This document shows positions 15,414 to 24,697 of a stretch of 64,000 nt of DNA, in pieces; the stretch's first letter is position 1, and each line of letters begins with the position of its first letter. A program made the position numbers and the translations under genes. The notes under the pieces are model-generated. The model was not told the origin of the DNA. It saw nothing but the letters and a program-made list of their open reading frames with translations, and did no database searches. The DNA is taken from assembly GCA_937885645.1 (NCBI GenBank), contig CALABJ010000014.1, forward strand, positions 105,987-169,986. The letters run 5' to 3'. Source of the DNA: RGIG4097 sp937885645. GTDB lineage: Bacteria; Bacillota; Clostridia; Christensenellales; CAG-917.

Positions 15414-18400
15414 TTACGCGGCGAGGGTGCTGGCGTTGTTATTGATTTGTTTGATGACTTCAACAATATTGAACCAAACCTGCGTATCCTTGAACACATC
15501 CACAACACTTCCATAATCTATAAATGGTGTTTCTTGCAAGACTGAAAAATCTTTCAGCATTCCATTGTGGACAATATATTCGATGATTTGATTGACAAAA
15601 TAAATTTGTCTGCTATTGTATTTTGATTCGTTCAAAAACTCTGCAAACAATTCCTTCGCTGTGTTCATGTCAAGACCGACTATTTCCCTGACAAACTCTC
15701 CAAGAGGCTTTTGTCCGTAGGCTAAAACATATTCATCCTTGGTGCCAAGTTCAGACCACAATATATTTTCAAGGTCCTCTATGTCTTTTCCTGTCAAAGG
15801 ACGATTGGTCTTCAACTTTGAAATCACACTGTTTTCTTGGTGCTGGCGAATATAATGCTCCGCTTTTGCCTTGTAGTTTTTCAACACATCGCCATCAAGA
15901 GTTGAGTCCTTCCACTCCACAGACAAAATGTCGTCAGTGAAATCCGTGGTGTATCTGAGTCTATGCCGTGGGATCAGTTTCATCAAGTCACGCAGACTCT
16001 TGCGAATATGTTCAAAATCATTGATGCCTGCCATATCCAAATACTCTGTCTGCAAAATCTTGCCTATCAATTCAGAATGAACCATAATCTGAGGAATATT
16101 GGCAATTGTTGACAGCGCAGACACCTTCTTTTTCAAGTCATTTCTTGCGCGGTTGTGGGTCTTGCCAACAAGATATGCCAACTCTATGCCGTGCATAAGC
16201 GCATCAAATCTCAGTGCGTGGATTTCATCTTCAATAGGCAAAATCAACGGCGCAATATGCTCTGCCATAACCAACGTATCTTCGTATGTCAATACTTCAA
16301 ACGCCTTTTCATCAGAGTATTTCTCAACGTAGCGCAACTGCAATTTGACAGCAAAATTGTTGCGGTCAAGTTTGTTGATTTGTTCAAGCACATTTGCCAC
16401 AAGAGTCTTACGGAATTCGACAAGTTCTTCTGTTTGATATTCAACTGCTTGCAACTTGAAGGCAATCTGTGTCTGCAAATTAAATAATGCAGACTGCAAT
16501 GCGATGGTATTGCGAACTTCTTGTCCTTTGTTAGCAGCGAAGAAGTCACATACGCCACAGAAGTCAAATACATAGAATCCTCTCTTGTCATCCCCATCCA
16601 AAACACCTTCACAAAGTCGTGTTCCACGTCCAATCATTTGCCAGAACTTTGAGCAACTCATAACTGGCTTGAATATGACAAGGTTGAGGATTTCGGGGAC
16701 ATCGATGCCTGTGTCGAGCATATCAACAGAAATTGCAATTTGGGGATTTCTATTGGCGTCGGAAAACTCATCTATGGCACTCTGTGCATAATTGGTGTAA
16801 TTGTCAATAACCTTTGCTTGTCCGTGCAAATGAGGGAATTCCTTGTTGAAAATTTCATATATTTTTTCTGCATGATGATGGTTTCTTGCAAAGATTATTG
16901 TCTTGCCAATCTTTTGACCATAGTCAACTTTGATTGCATTCTCCATTACAACTCGCAGGGCCTGTCTTATGGTGTCTTCATTGAATATCCATTCATTCAA
17001 TGCTCTTGCATCAATGCTGTCGGGCAACTCGCCATTTTCATCAACGAAGGTGTTTTCATATTCTTCCTTCTCATCACGAGAAAGATCATCGTAGGCAATG
17101 CCTTGTTGCATAAACTTCAATCCAACATTGACAACCTTGTAGTCCACAAGATATCCATCAAGCACCGCTTGTGCCAAGTCATAACCGTAGGTAGGCACAC
17201 CATTCTCAAGCTCAAAAATGTCATAAGTGTTTTTGTCAATCTCATCTTTGGGAGTTGCAGTCAATCCAACAATGGGCGCATCAAAGTATTCAAATATCGC
17301 TTGATACTTGTTGTAAATTGATCTGTGTGCTTCATCACAAATGATCAAATCAAAGTGCCCCGGTGTGAAAACTCTGCCTTCTTCATCCTTGGCATTGTCA
17401 ATACAATTCATCATCGTTTGATAGGTTGAGAAAATGCCACAAGCCGACACATCTGGCACTTTATCACACATATTTGACACACTAAAGTCCGACAATAGAT
17501 TGACAAAGGCACGTTTTGCTTGTGTGACAAGTGCAGTTCTATCTGCCAAAAACAGCACGTTTTTTATCCAGCCATGGTTGAGCAAAACATCAATGAGCCC
17601 AATGACTGTCCTTGTCTTGCCCGAGCCAGTTGCCATGACAAGAAGTGCCTTTCTGCGCTTGCGTTGATCAAATGCTTCACAAACTGCTTTGATTGCGGCA
17701 TCTTGATAATATCTGTCGGCAATGGCTTTGTTGACAATGACATTCTTGAGAGAGGTGCGCTGTGTGCGAAGGTTGAAAAGTCTTTCAAGATCTCGCTTGG
17801 AATAAACACCGCTCACTTCTCTTTCGGGATAATATTTGTCATCTAAAATGCGAGTGTCAAAACCATTGGTAAGGAATATAATTGGCCTGCGATAAAATTT
17901 CTTTTCCAGAAGGTCTGCATAAAGTTTGGCTTGCTGGCGACCAACTGCCAAATCTACACAGGTTTTCTTAGCCTCAACAAGCGCCAGAGGTTTGCCATTA
18001 TCTCCAAACAACACATAGTCAATAAACCCTTCGCCTGTGCTGTTGGGCATACCATACACAGGATATTCATTGATCCAGTTGTGTCCTTCAATCCAACCAC
18101 AGTCTGCAAGCATAACATCAATATACTTCTTTCTTGTTTCAAACTCGGTGGGGTCTTTCTTGGGGACGTATGTCTTGGATTGCTCGGCTCTCTTGGCAGT
18201 CAACTCTTCTTTGAGTTTCTCATTCTCTTTGATGAGTTCTTCTATGTTGATATCAACAGAATGATCCAAGAGTGTCTCATCTTGCTTATCAGGGAGTGTG
18301 GGGTCATACTCTCTTGCAGTGTGATCATCCGCATAGAAATATGCCACCATATCCATAAAGTAAAAGAGATTCTCAAGACAAAGTCTTGCTTGATCTTCCG

Positions 18401-18710
18401 TGATTGCTTGGCTGGAGTGAGCGGCAACATTGCCAAGTTTCCTTATGTAGTGCATGTGATTGAGCATCTCATTGCCCACAATGTCACGGAACTCCTCTGT
18501 GCCCATAAGAACAGCCAACGTGTTGTCGTAGTCAGGCAAAACCAAGTCTGCATCAACTGAATACATCCACTTGACCGCAAACTCCATTGCCCTGCGACAG
18601 TTCACAACGCAGGAACTAAGATCAATGTGAAAAGTCTTCTCCGCCGCCACAGCCACGGAAGAAAAACTCACAAAATCCTTCTCTTCTGTCAAAAAATCAA
18701 AGTTTGTCAT
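15414..18710 (-). CDS. hsdR: Type I restriction enzyme, R subunit
   Basis: A 1098-aa motor and nuclease subunit of a type I restriction-modification enzyme. The N-terminus (20-120) resembles a DUF4145-type helical domain. The nuclease domain follows with D231 and E247-A-K249 (LVEAKKT), the PD-(D/E)XK core. The SF2 helicase has Walker A ATGSGKT (360-366), DEAH and GRGTR. The C-terminal region is of EcoEI-R type. The start at 18710 has a GAATAGGACACC leader without a strong ribosome site, 11 bases after the PIN gene stop. It is the last gene of the operon that contains hsdM and hsdS, and it would cut and translocate unmodified DNA. Confidence 0.96.
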   Translation of the reverse strand: MTNFDFLTEEKDFVSFSSVAVAAEKTFHIDLSSCVVNCRRAMEFAVKWMYSVDADLVLPDYDNTLAVLMGTEEFRDIVGNEMLNHMHYIRKLGNVAAHSSQAITEDQARLCLENLFYFMDMVAYFYADDHTAREYDPTLPDKQDETLLDHSVDINIEELIKENEKLKEELTAKRAEQSKTYVPKKDPTEFETRKKYIDVMLADCGWIEGHNWINEYPVYGMPNSTGEGFIDYVLFGDNGKPLALVEAKKTCVDLAVGRQQAKLYADLLEKKFYRRPIIFLTNGFDTRILDDKYYPEREVSGVYSKRDLERLFNLRTQRTSLKNVIVNKAIADRYYQDAAIKAVCEAFDQRKRRKALLVMATGSGKTRTVIGLIDVLLNHGWIKNVLFLADRTALVTQAKRAFVNLLSDFSVSNMCDKVPDVSACGIFSTYQTMMNCIDNAKDEEGRVFTPGHFDLIICDEAHRSIYNKYQAIFEYFDAPIVGLTATPKDEIDKNTYDIFELENGVPTYGYDLAQAVLDGYLVDYKVVNVGLKFMQQGIAYDDLSRDEKEEYENTFVDENGELPDSIDARALNEWIFNEDTIRQALRVVMENAIKVDYGQKIGKTIIFARNHHHAEKIYEIFNKEFPHLHGQAKVIDNYTNYAQSAIDEFSDANRNPQIAISVDMLDTGIDVPEILNLVIFKPVMSCSKFWQMIGRGTRLCEGVLDGDDKRGFYVFDFCGVCDFFAANKGQEVRNTIALQSALFNLQTQIAFKLQAVEYQTEELVEFRKTLVANVLEQINKLDRNNFAVKLQLRYVEKYSDEKAFEVLTYEDTLVMAEHIAPLILPIEDEIHALRFDALMHGIELAYLVGKTHNRARNDLKKKVSALSTIANIPQIMVHSELIGKILQTEYLDMAGINDFEHIRKSLRDLMKLIPRHRLRYTTDFTDDILSVEWKDSTLDGDVLKNYKAKAEHYIRQHQENSVISKLKTNRPLTGKDIEDLENILWSELGTKDEYVLAYGQKPLGEFVREIVGLDMNTAKELFAEFLNESKYNSRQIYFVNQIIEYIVHNGMLKDFSVLQETPFIDYGSVVDVFKDTQVWFNIVEVIKQINNNASTLAA

Positions 18711-18721
18711 TTTTTGGTGTC

Positions 18722-19882
18722 CTATTCCAAGTTGTATCTCTCTTTATATTTTTGTCTTAACAGCATAATTTCTTTGCTACAATCTGCTCTTTGCTCCTTT
18801 AGTGGAATCAACCTTGCCCTATTCTTTAGCAGTTCTAATTCTAAGTCTTTCACTGCTTCCGAGTCCTTCCCATTAATATTTTCTTCCATTACTATGCGAT
18901 GTTTTATATTATTTATAGTAGATAGAACTTCATCTTCTTTTTGAGTTAAAAATTCATACAACTCAACCAACTCATCAATTTTTCTTTCTAAACTGGCAAT
19001 CGGACCTCGGGGTAGAATCTTTCGATATGGATCTTGCCTTCGCTCACTGTTTGATCGCTCTATTAATTTTATTTCGTCTATCACTTTCGACTCAATATTT
19101 GCTCCGCTCGTGGAGTGCTTCAAAAATCCCTCCATGTTGTACATATAAAAGCCGCATCCTGTCTCTTCATAAAACTCTTTTTTTAGTTCTATTCTCGGGC
19201 CCAGAGTTCTTCCATTAGTTTTTTGCCACCAATCTTCCTTTTGATCTCCTGTAACAAAAATGATGTTTTTGTGGTTGTTTTTTGAAAACTCTATGATTTC
19301 TTTCCATATTATCAGATCTCCGTACTTATTATTTGATTCATCTTTTTTGTCATCTTTATATCCTGGGGGAATTTTGTTTTCATATCGCCACTTCCCCTCC
19401 ACCTCGATTTCTTTAATCTTATCTATCGCAAACCCTTCTCCAACTTTACCTTCAAAAAGTTGCAGAATTTCATTCAAAACTATATCATCGTTTAAATCTT
19501 CTACTATTTTACTTTTTCTCTTAAACAGTTGCAACCTCCTGTCAATTGTTTCCGATAGTTGCCTTATATCCGCGTCATCCTCGCCACGTCTCAATTTCGC
19601 TGTTAGCGCTTGTATAAAGTCATTTACACTCTTATTGACTGCATCTGTGATTTCAAAAACCACGCCAGGTCTTCTTCTCATAAATTCTTGCGCCACCTGC
19701 TTTGGCATCCAAATCCTATCGGATATTTTTTTCATTGATTGAAGCAGTGCTTTTCTGGTTTCTGCAGTATATCTGTAAAGATTTAAAAATATGTTTGTAT
19801 CGAAAACAAACATAGCATCTCGCCATAGTGCTTCTTTTTCTTCATGGGAGGGGTATATATACTCTCTAATGGCGTCCTTCAT
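18722..19882 (-). CDS. PIN-like nuclease domain protein (PIN_8 type)
   Basis: A 386-aa protein with a PIN-like RNase fold: MFVFDTNIFLNLYRY with the first catalytic Asp (residue 28), an acidic residue in QVAQEF (E65), and the C-terminal IIFVTGDQKEDWW, where D is the last acidic position. Residues 290-386 are a long coiled coil. Such proteins are metal-dependent RNases, often found beside restriction genes. AAAGGAG lies upstream of the ATG. It sits between an hsdS scrap and hsdR, so it is inserted cargo in the type I operon, probably an RNA-targeting back-up defence. There is no antitoxin-like neighbour. Confidence 0.82.
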   Translation of the reverse strand: MKDAIREYIYPSHEEKEALWRDAMFVFDTNIFLNLYRYTAETRKALLQSMKKISDRIWMPKQVAQEFMRRRPGVVFEITDAVNKSVNDFIQALTAKLRRGEDDADIRQLSETIDRRLQLFKRKSKIVEDLNDDIVLNEILQLFEGKVGEGFAIDKIKEIEVEGKWRYENKIPPGYKDDKKDESNNKYGDLIIWKEIIEFSKNNHKNIIFVTGDQKEDWWQKTNGRTLGPRIELKKEFYEETGCGFYMYNMEGFLKHSTSGANIESKVIDEIKLIERSNSERRQDPYRKILPRGPIASLERKIDELVELYEFLTQKEDEVLSTINNIKHRIVMEENINGKDSEAVKDLELELLKNRARLIPLKEQRADCSKEIMLLRQKYKERYNLE

Positions 19883-19921
19883 TTATTTTTTCTCCTTTAT
19901 CATAGGTGTTGTTTTTGTTTT

Positions 19922-19984
19922 ACCCGAAGTATTGTTGCATAAGTGATTTCTTGAATGTTTCAAGTTTGTTTATTGACTACTGAA
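19922..19984 (-). pseudogene. 3' scrap of a second hsdS gene
   Basis: These 63 bases encode SINKLETFKKSLMQQYFG and a stop, nearly the same as the last residues of the intact HsdS (SIDKLETLKNSLMQQYFG, coded at 21024-21080). No start or upstream coding sequence remains. The scrap and the intact 3' end form direct repeats on either side of abiH. This is best explained by duplication or recombination that placed abiH between two hsdS tails. Confidence 0.85.
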
Positions 19985-20018
19985 AATTAAGTTTCGGTTT
20001 TTCATTGTGTTTGCCTTT

Positions 20019-21014
20019 TTATGCCACTGAATTAAGGTCATTTGCTATCCACTCATCTATTTTTTCCTGTATTGCCAACATCTTATAGCCAACAGGTATA
20101 TGTATTTGCTTTATATATGATCCTTCGCTTTCCAAACCCAGCAACAGGCACTTTCCTTGTATGATGTCTCTCTCCGTCTTCTTTCTCATAGAAAACCCTC
20201 TTATTTGCTTTGACGCATATTCAAAGTCATAAATAAATAAATGGTGCTCTTCATTTGATAAAAGCCACTCTTTAATTTCATTCTTCCACGACAGGTCCGA
20301 ATCCCCCATAGACAAACCGAATACTATGATACAATCACTGCTTTGGATATATCTTTTACATGTTTCTACTCGTCTTGGATCATTTTCTTCATTGATGTAT
20401 GGTTTTATAAAAAACAACTCGACATCAGTTCCCTTGGGGAATTTTGTTTTTACTTGTTCTAAATTATCCGCTCCCATAACAACATCATCTTCTGCAAGTG
20501 TTCCATGAATATTTTCGACGTGGAATCCATAGAAACACTCGTTTAAAATTGTTTCAAGTATGTCAGTATAATTGAAATTTATGAAGTTCCATGTCGCGGC
20601 CTCTAGCATTGCTCTTTCACCAAGCACATCCAATCCCTTGCCACAGCCTTTGTAATAATGCAGTATTTCGCTCTCGACATAGTCATTGATATTTTCTCCA
20701 TATACAGGATAAACATTGCCAAACGTTTTGTGGAATTTCTCTTCTTCTCGTTTTAAATGGTCTTCCATATATTCACGAAAATCTGTCACGCACTCAATAA
20801 GTTCTGCTTCGTTGTCGAAATTTTGGGCATACTCTGCCATTCCCATTTCAAAATCCGCCCAGTTCTCCCAATTTTCATCCAAATCTTTTTTAAATTTCGC
20901 TATAAGTTCAGATTTGCTTTGGGTTTTGACATATCCCTCATATACATCTTTATAACTTGATTTCAAGCCACAAGCCAAATCAAAGCCATTGCCAATCATA
21001 AATGTAATAACCAT
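20019..21014 (-). CDS. abiH: AbiH-family abortive infection protein
   Basis: A 331-aa protein of the AbiH family, known from lactococcal phage abortive infection. The family signature is clear: IGNGFDLACGLKSSY at the N-terminus, FINFNYTD near residue 148, ENIHGTL, and CIIVFGLSMGDSDL near residue 233. The fold resembles Sir2/nucleotide-binding proteins; the exact reaction is unknown to me. It starts nine bases after the hsdS stop and is flanked by hsdS 3'-end repeats, so it is cargo within the type I restriction operon. It would provide a second line of phage defence. There is no signal peptide or membrane span. Confidence 0.88.
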   Translation of the reverse strand: MVITFMIGNGFDLACGLKSSYKDVYEGYVKTQSKSELIAKFKKDLDENWENWADFEMGMAEYAQNFDNEAELIECVTDFREYMEDHLKREEEKFHKTFGNVYPVYGENINDYVESEILHYYKGCGKGLDVLGERAMLEAATWNFINFNYTDILETILNECFYGFHVENIHGTLAEDDVVMGADNLEQVKTKFPKGTDVELFFIKPYINEENDPRRVETCKRYIQSSDCIIVFGLSMGDSDLSWKNEIKEWLLSNEEHHLFIYDFEYASKQIRGFSMRKKTERDIIQGKCLLLGLESEGSYIKQIHIPVGYKMLAIQEKIDEWIANDLNSVA

Positions 21015-21023
21015 ATTTCACCT

Positions 21024-22046
21024 TTATCCGAAGTATTGTTGCATAAGTGAATTCTTGAGTGTTTCAAGCTTGTCTATTGATTGCTGTATATCAAATTTCG
21101 ATTTGTCGGTCTGTTTTACAAACACACCAAACTGTTCTTGCTCATTCAATGGAACGTCAATAATAGGCTTATCGTGGAACTTGTTTCTATTTAGAGTTGG
21201 CACTCCCGTGCCTTCTGTAAACCGTGACAAATCATACATTTGAAGAAGATAAGCCAAATAAATAATACTGTTTCCATGCGTATCAACAGAAAACAAAGAA
21301 GTATTTAGCGGCCAATAATCTCCCTCTGTATAATACACTTTGCCAATGGTTCCAGAACGACCAGTAATAACTCCTCCACCTTGTACTTTAGCGACATTAT
21401 GGCGGTCAAGTGCGCCGTTTGAACCAAAGACTGGTATATCTCCATCTTGCTGTCTATCCTGCACAGGCAAATCAAACCCTCTTTGCATTTTGACAACATT
21501 GATAAAATCCGTTGTAGGACGGTCCTGTGTATTTCTGATTGGGTCGCCAAACAGTTCGATAAATCGTGATTTGACGAGTTGGTCAAGCTTGGCAAGTTGC
21601 TCCTTGCGTTTTTCTATGAACCCAACCACCTTATCCAACCTGCCCACAATTTCCTTTTGTTCCTCAATGCTAGGCAAATTTAACATCGCATTCGTCAAAT
21701 CTCCTAATTTGATATATTTTATAACTCCGCCGATAGACACACTGCGCAAAGTTTCAACATATTTGTCCAAAAAGCAATACAAATATGGAACTAATAATTT
21801 GCTTTTGTCCCTACTTTCAATTATGTATGTGCGCTGATAAGCATCAAATTTGCCATTGTAATACTTGACATTTAAGTCCCCGTTGCCAGCGACCAACACA
21901 CATTCGCAATCATAACTGAATTTGTCTATTCGTAATGGCGTAATAGCACAAGTAAAAAAAGGATATTGCCCATCTTCACATGAGGCATTCGCATCCAATT
22001 TTCCTGTTCTGATTTTTGTATAATCTCCCAATTTTACTTTTTTCAT
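21024..22046 (-). CDS. hsdS: Type I restriction enzyme, specificity subunit
   Basis: A 340-aa DNA-recognition subunit. Two target-recognition domains can be seen, each followed by a conserved helical spacer: LPSIEEQKEIVGRLDKV near residue 123 and VPLNEQEQFGVF near 300. The start at 22046 follows AGGTG. The total length is at the short end of the family. It is eight bases downstream of the membrane-protein gene and two accessory genes away from hsdM. Its 3' end is repeated at 19922-19984. The specificity sequence cannot be predicted. Confidence 0.93.
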   Translation of the reverse strand: MKKVKLGDYTKIRTGKLDANASCEDGQYPFFTCAITPLRIDKFSYDCECVLVAGNGDLNVKYYNGKFDAYQRTYIIESRDKSKLLVPYLYCFLDKYVETLRSVSIGGVIKYIKLGDLTNAMLNLPSIEEQKEIVGRLDKVVGFIEKRKEQLAKLDQLVKSRFIELFGDPIRNTQDRPTTDFINVVKMQRGFDLPVQDRQQDGDIPVFGSNGALDRHNVAKVQGGGVITGRSGTIGKVYYTEGDYWPLNTSLFSVDTHGNSIIYLAYLLQMYDLSRFTEGTGVPTLNRNKFHDKPIIDVPLNEQEQFGVFVKQTDKSKFDIQQSIDKLETLKNSLMQQYFG

Positions 22047-22054
22047 AATTCACC

Positions 22055-22687
22055 TCAAAGAGCAAATAGTCCATACAAAAATGTGAAGGCAAGCAAAACT
22101 GCACCACCTATTAATATCCAATATGCAACACTAAGCCATGCTTTTTTGTAGTTATACTCATTTGCTTTGCTTTTGAGAAATAGTGCCTTTTGTTTTTCAT
22201 CATCTGTCAAATCTGAATCCAAAAATTTAGATAAAGCTTTTACAAACTGATTACTACCCATTTTTATATAAGTTGATGTATCCGATGGCTCAAAATGTTT
22301 GTCATCGTACTTTTTGTTTATGAAACATCGTCCTCCTGGCACATTTGATGCTTTCGGAAAACTGGCAACCAACAACGACACAAATGCTATCAATAGTGCA
22401 ATCATTGCGACAATTGCAAAACCAAATAAAATTTTATCGTTCTCAAATTTTGCCGCAAACAAAAAGGCAATCACTGATGTGACAATAGTCAAAATCATTG
22501 GCAAACCAGTTTTGCAACCTTCAAGTTTTCTGTCAATAAGCTCTGACATAGAATCAATGACAACCTTGTTGTATTCTCTGTCATTTCTCTTTTGTTTTGG
22601 TTGTTCAACAACAGACTCTTCTGCCAGTCCTTCGATTTGCTCTCCTTGAGTGCTTTCTGTCATCTTTTCTTCTTTGTTTTCTTCCAT
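22055..22687 (-). CDS. Membrane protein, possible abortive-infection effector (210 aa)
   Basis: A 210-aa protein. A charged cytoplasmic N-terminus of about 60 residues comes first. A transmembrane pair follows (LPMILTIVTSVIAFLFAAKF and FGFAIVAMIALLIAFVSLLVA), then a soluble stretch with a KALFLKSKAN helix, and one or two C-terminal spans (AYWILIGGAVLLAFTFLYG). The arrangement resembles Pycsar/SLATT-type membrane effectors, but no signature is decisive. The ATG at 22687 is used because GAGG lies six bases upstream; a TTG at 22693 overlaps the HEPN stop. The gene directly follows the HEPN gene and precedes hsdS, so the pair is embedded in the restriction operon. It could act by membrane damage on infection. 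Confidence 0.6.
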   Translation of the reverse strand: MEENKEEKMTESTQGEQIEGLAEESVVEQPKQKRNDREYNKVVIDSMSELIDRKLEGCKTGLPMILTIVTSVIAFLFAAKFENDKILFGFAIVAMIALLIAFVSLLVASFPKASNVPGGRCFINKKYDDKHFEPSDTSTYIKMGSNQFVKALSKFLDSDLTDDEKQKALFLKSKANEYNYKKAWLSVAYWILIGGAVLLAFTFLYGLFAL

Positions 22688-22689
22688 TT

Positions 22690-23193
22690 TCAACCTCGTT
22701 TGTATTCATCCCATGTGATGCCATAAAACAACTGACAACACACATCTCTCAAGGCATTTCTGAAATTCGCCAAGAAACCAGTGTTTATATCCATAAAAGT
22801 ATATGGTTTGCTGAAATCATGCTCAAAGCAATATCTCCATTCCTGAAATGCATTGGACACCAGTTCCAAATATTCTCGATTTATTGGATCCGTCCACATA
22901 TCTTTAAAGCCGTAACTTGTCATCTGTTTAATTTGAGCTTGTAAGTTTTCCGGCAAAAAAGCATAAAGACTTTTTAGCCTATGTACCTTTTGGAATTGGA
23001 TATTGTGCCATTTCAACAATGATTTCAAAAATATTTCACTCGCGAATGCCGAATTTACTATGGATGGAACAACATACTTTTCTATATCAGCCGTCTTGTG
23101 TCGTAAAGCATGCATTGCCATATCTGCCACTTCACAAAATGCGCAGGCGTGACGGAACATTTCTTTGCAATCATACTCCTTGTTTCCTATCAC
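22690..23193 (-). CDS. HEPN-domain protein (167 aa)
   Basis: A 167-aa helical protein with HEPN features: an AFASEIFLKSLL helix near residue 49, a KVHRLKSLYAFLP segment, and RYCFEH near residue 120, which matches the RX4-6H motif of RNase-active HEPN domains. Such proteins often cut RNA in defence or toxin systems. It starts at GTG 23193, with GGGAG seven bases upstream, and overlaps the hsdM stop by four bases. It is followed two bases later by the membrane protein gene. A HEPN and membrane-protein pair nested in a type I operon suggests a coupled defence module. AbiV-like proteins are an alternative comparison. Confidence 0.72.
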   Translation of the reverse strand: MIGNKEYDCKEMFRHACAFCEVADMAMHALRHKTADIEKYVVPSIVNSAFASEIFLKSLLKWHNIQFQKVHRLKSLYAFLPENLQAQIKQMTSYGFKDMWTDPINREYLELVSNAFQEWRYCFEHDFSKPYTFMDINTGFLANFRNALRDVCCQLFYGITWDEYKRG

Positions 23194-24686
23194 AGCATTT
23201 CTCCCAATTCTTTGAGGCCCTGTGCGATTTCGTTTTCAAGGGCATTGAGTTCTGCAAGGATTTGACTGGTAGGAGGATATTCCACAGGCACATACTCTGT
23301 CTTTTTGTATTTGTTGATTGACAGGTCATAGTCGTTGCCTACGATTTCTGCTTTGTCAACAAAGAAGGACTGCTCTGTTCTTTCTCTATCCACTTCCTTG
23401 TCAAGATTATGGAATCTTTCAATGATGTCGGGGATGTCGTTATCTTTGATTTCTGTGCGTTTGTCATCCAATGAGAAGCCATCTGCTTTCATATCATAGA
23501 ACCACACTTTGTCTGTTCCGCCGTGGCCTGTCTTTGTGAACACAAGCACTGCAGTTGAAACGCCTGCATAGGGTTTGAACACACCACTGGGCATTGAAAT
23601 GACTGCATCCAGTTTGTTGTTTTCGATGATTTCCTTCCTTATTGCTTTATGGGCTGTCGATGAGCCAAACAAAACACCATCAGGGACAATGCAAGCGCAT
23701 CTTCCGCCTTGACGCAACATGCGAAGGAACAGTGTCAAGAAAAGCAGCTCTGTTTTTTTGGTTTTGCAGACTTTGAGAAGGTCTGCTGAAACACTGTCTG
23801 CATCCAAACTTCCCTTGAAAGGAGGATTTGCCAAGATGAGTGAGTATTTTTCTTTGTCGGGATTTTGATCGGACAGACTATCTCTATATTCAATGTAGGG
23901 ATTGTCTATGCCGTGTGTCATCATGTTCATGGCGCCAATGCGGAGCATTGTTCTGTCCATGTCGTAGCCAAAGAACATCTTGTTCATATAGTGGTCCTTG
24001 TTTTTCCTGTCAAAGAAAATCTCATTGTGATGGTTTTCTCTGAGATATTCGCCTGCTGTCACAAGGAATCCGCTCGTTCCACATGCAGGATCGCATATTG
24101 TGTCTGTGGGGCAAGGTCTCATCATATCAACCATCATCTTGATGATGTGTCTTGGCGTTCTAAATTGTCCGTTGAGACCGGATTGTGCAATCTTTGACAG
24201 CAGATATTCATAGACATCGCCTTTGGTGTCTGCTTCTTGCATTCTGCTCATCACATCATAAATGCCATCCAATGCTTCAACAATCTTTGAAAGCATTAAG
24301 GGGGTGGGAATTTTAAAAATAGCATCTCCCATATATTTGCTGTATGCACTATCCTTGTCGCCGTGAAGATTCTTTATGAAAGGAAACACATAGTCTTGAA
24401 CAATGTTATACATTTGTCCTGCGGGTTTATCGTGGAACACCGACCACTTGAGAAGATTGCCGTTGACTGGCCTGTCATTGACCATGACTTCATCTTTGAA
24501 TATGGTGTTGTGGGGTATGCCAAGCATAATGGCTTCCTTGCTACGTTTGTTGTCGGCATCATCCAAATCTTTGATGAACATCAAATATGTGATTTGTTCA
24601 ACCACGTCGAGAGGATTGACAAGTCCACCTGCTGCAAATATGTCCCAAAGTCCGTCAATTTTGTTTTTCAATTCGCCTGTTATCAT
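23190..24686 (-). CDS. hsdM: Type I restriction enzyme, methyltransferase subunit
   Basis: A 498-aa N6-adenine methyltransferase subunit. The N-terminal helical domain (LWDIFAAGG near residue 13) is followed by AdoMet motif I DPACGTSGF and catalytic motif IV NPPF, which are the standard HsdM signatures. The ATG at 24686 (peptide MITGELKNK) is preferred because AAGGAG lies upstream; the upstream ATG would overlap the Fic gene. The gene ends overlapping the HEPN gene by four bases. With HsdS and HsdR it forms the modification and restriction complex. Confidence 0.95.
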   Translation of the reverse strand: MITGELKNKIDGLWDIFAAGGLVNPLDVVEQITYLMFIKDLDDADNKRSKEAIMLGIPHNTIFKDEVMVNDRPVNGNLLKWSVFHDKPAGQMYNIVQDYVFPFIKNLHGDKDSAYSKYMGDAIFKIPTPLMLSKIVEALDGIYDVMSRMQEADTKGDVYEYLLSKIAQSGLNGQFRTPRHIIKMMVDMMRPCPTDTICDPACGTSGFLVTAGEYLRENHHNEIFFDRKNKDHYMNKMFFGYDMDRTMLRIGAMNMMTHGIDNPYIEYRDSLSDQNPDKEKYSLILANPPFKGSLDADSVSADLLKVCKTKKTELLFLTLFLRMLRQGGRCACIVPDGVLFGSSTAHKAIRKEIIENNKLDAVISMPSGVFKPYAGVSTAVLVFTKTGHGGTDKVWFYDMKADGFSLDDKRTEIKDNDIPDIIERFHNLDKEVDRERTEQSFFVDKAEIVGNDYDLSINKYKKTEYVPVEYPPTSQILAELNALENEIAQGLKELGEML

Positions 24687-24697
24687 TGTGTTTCTCC

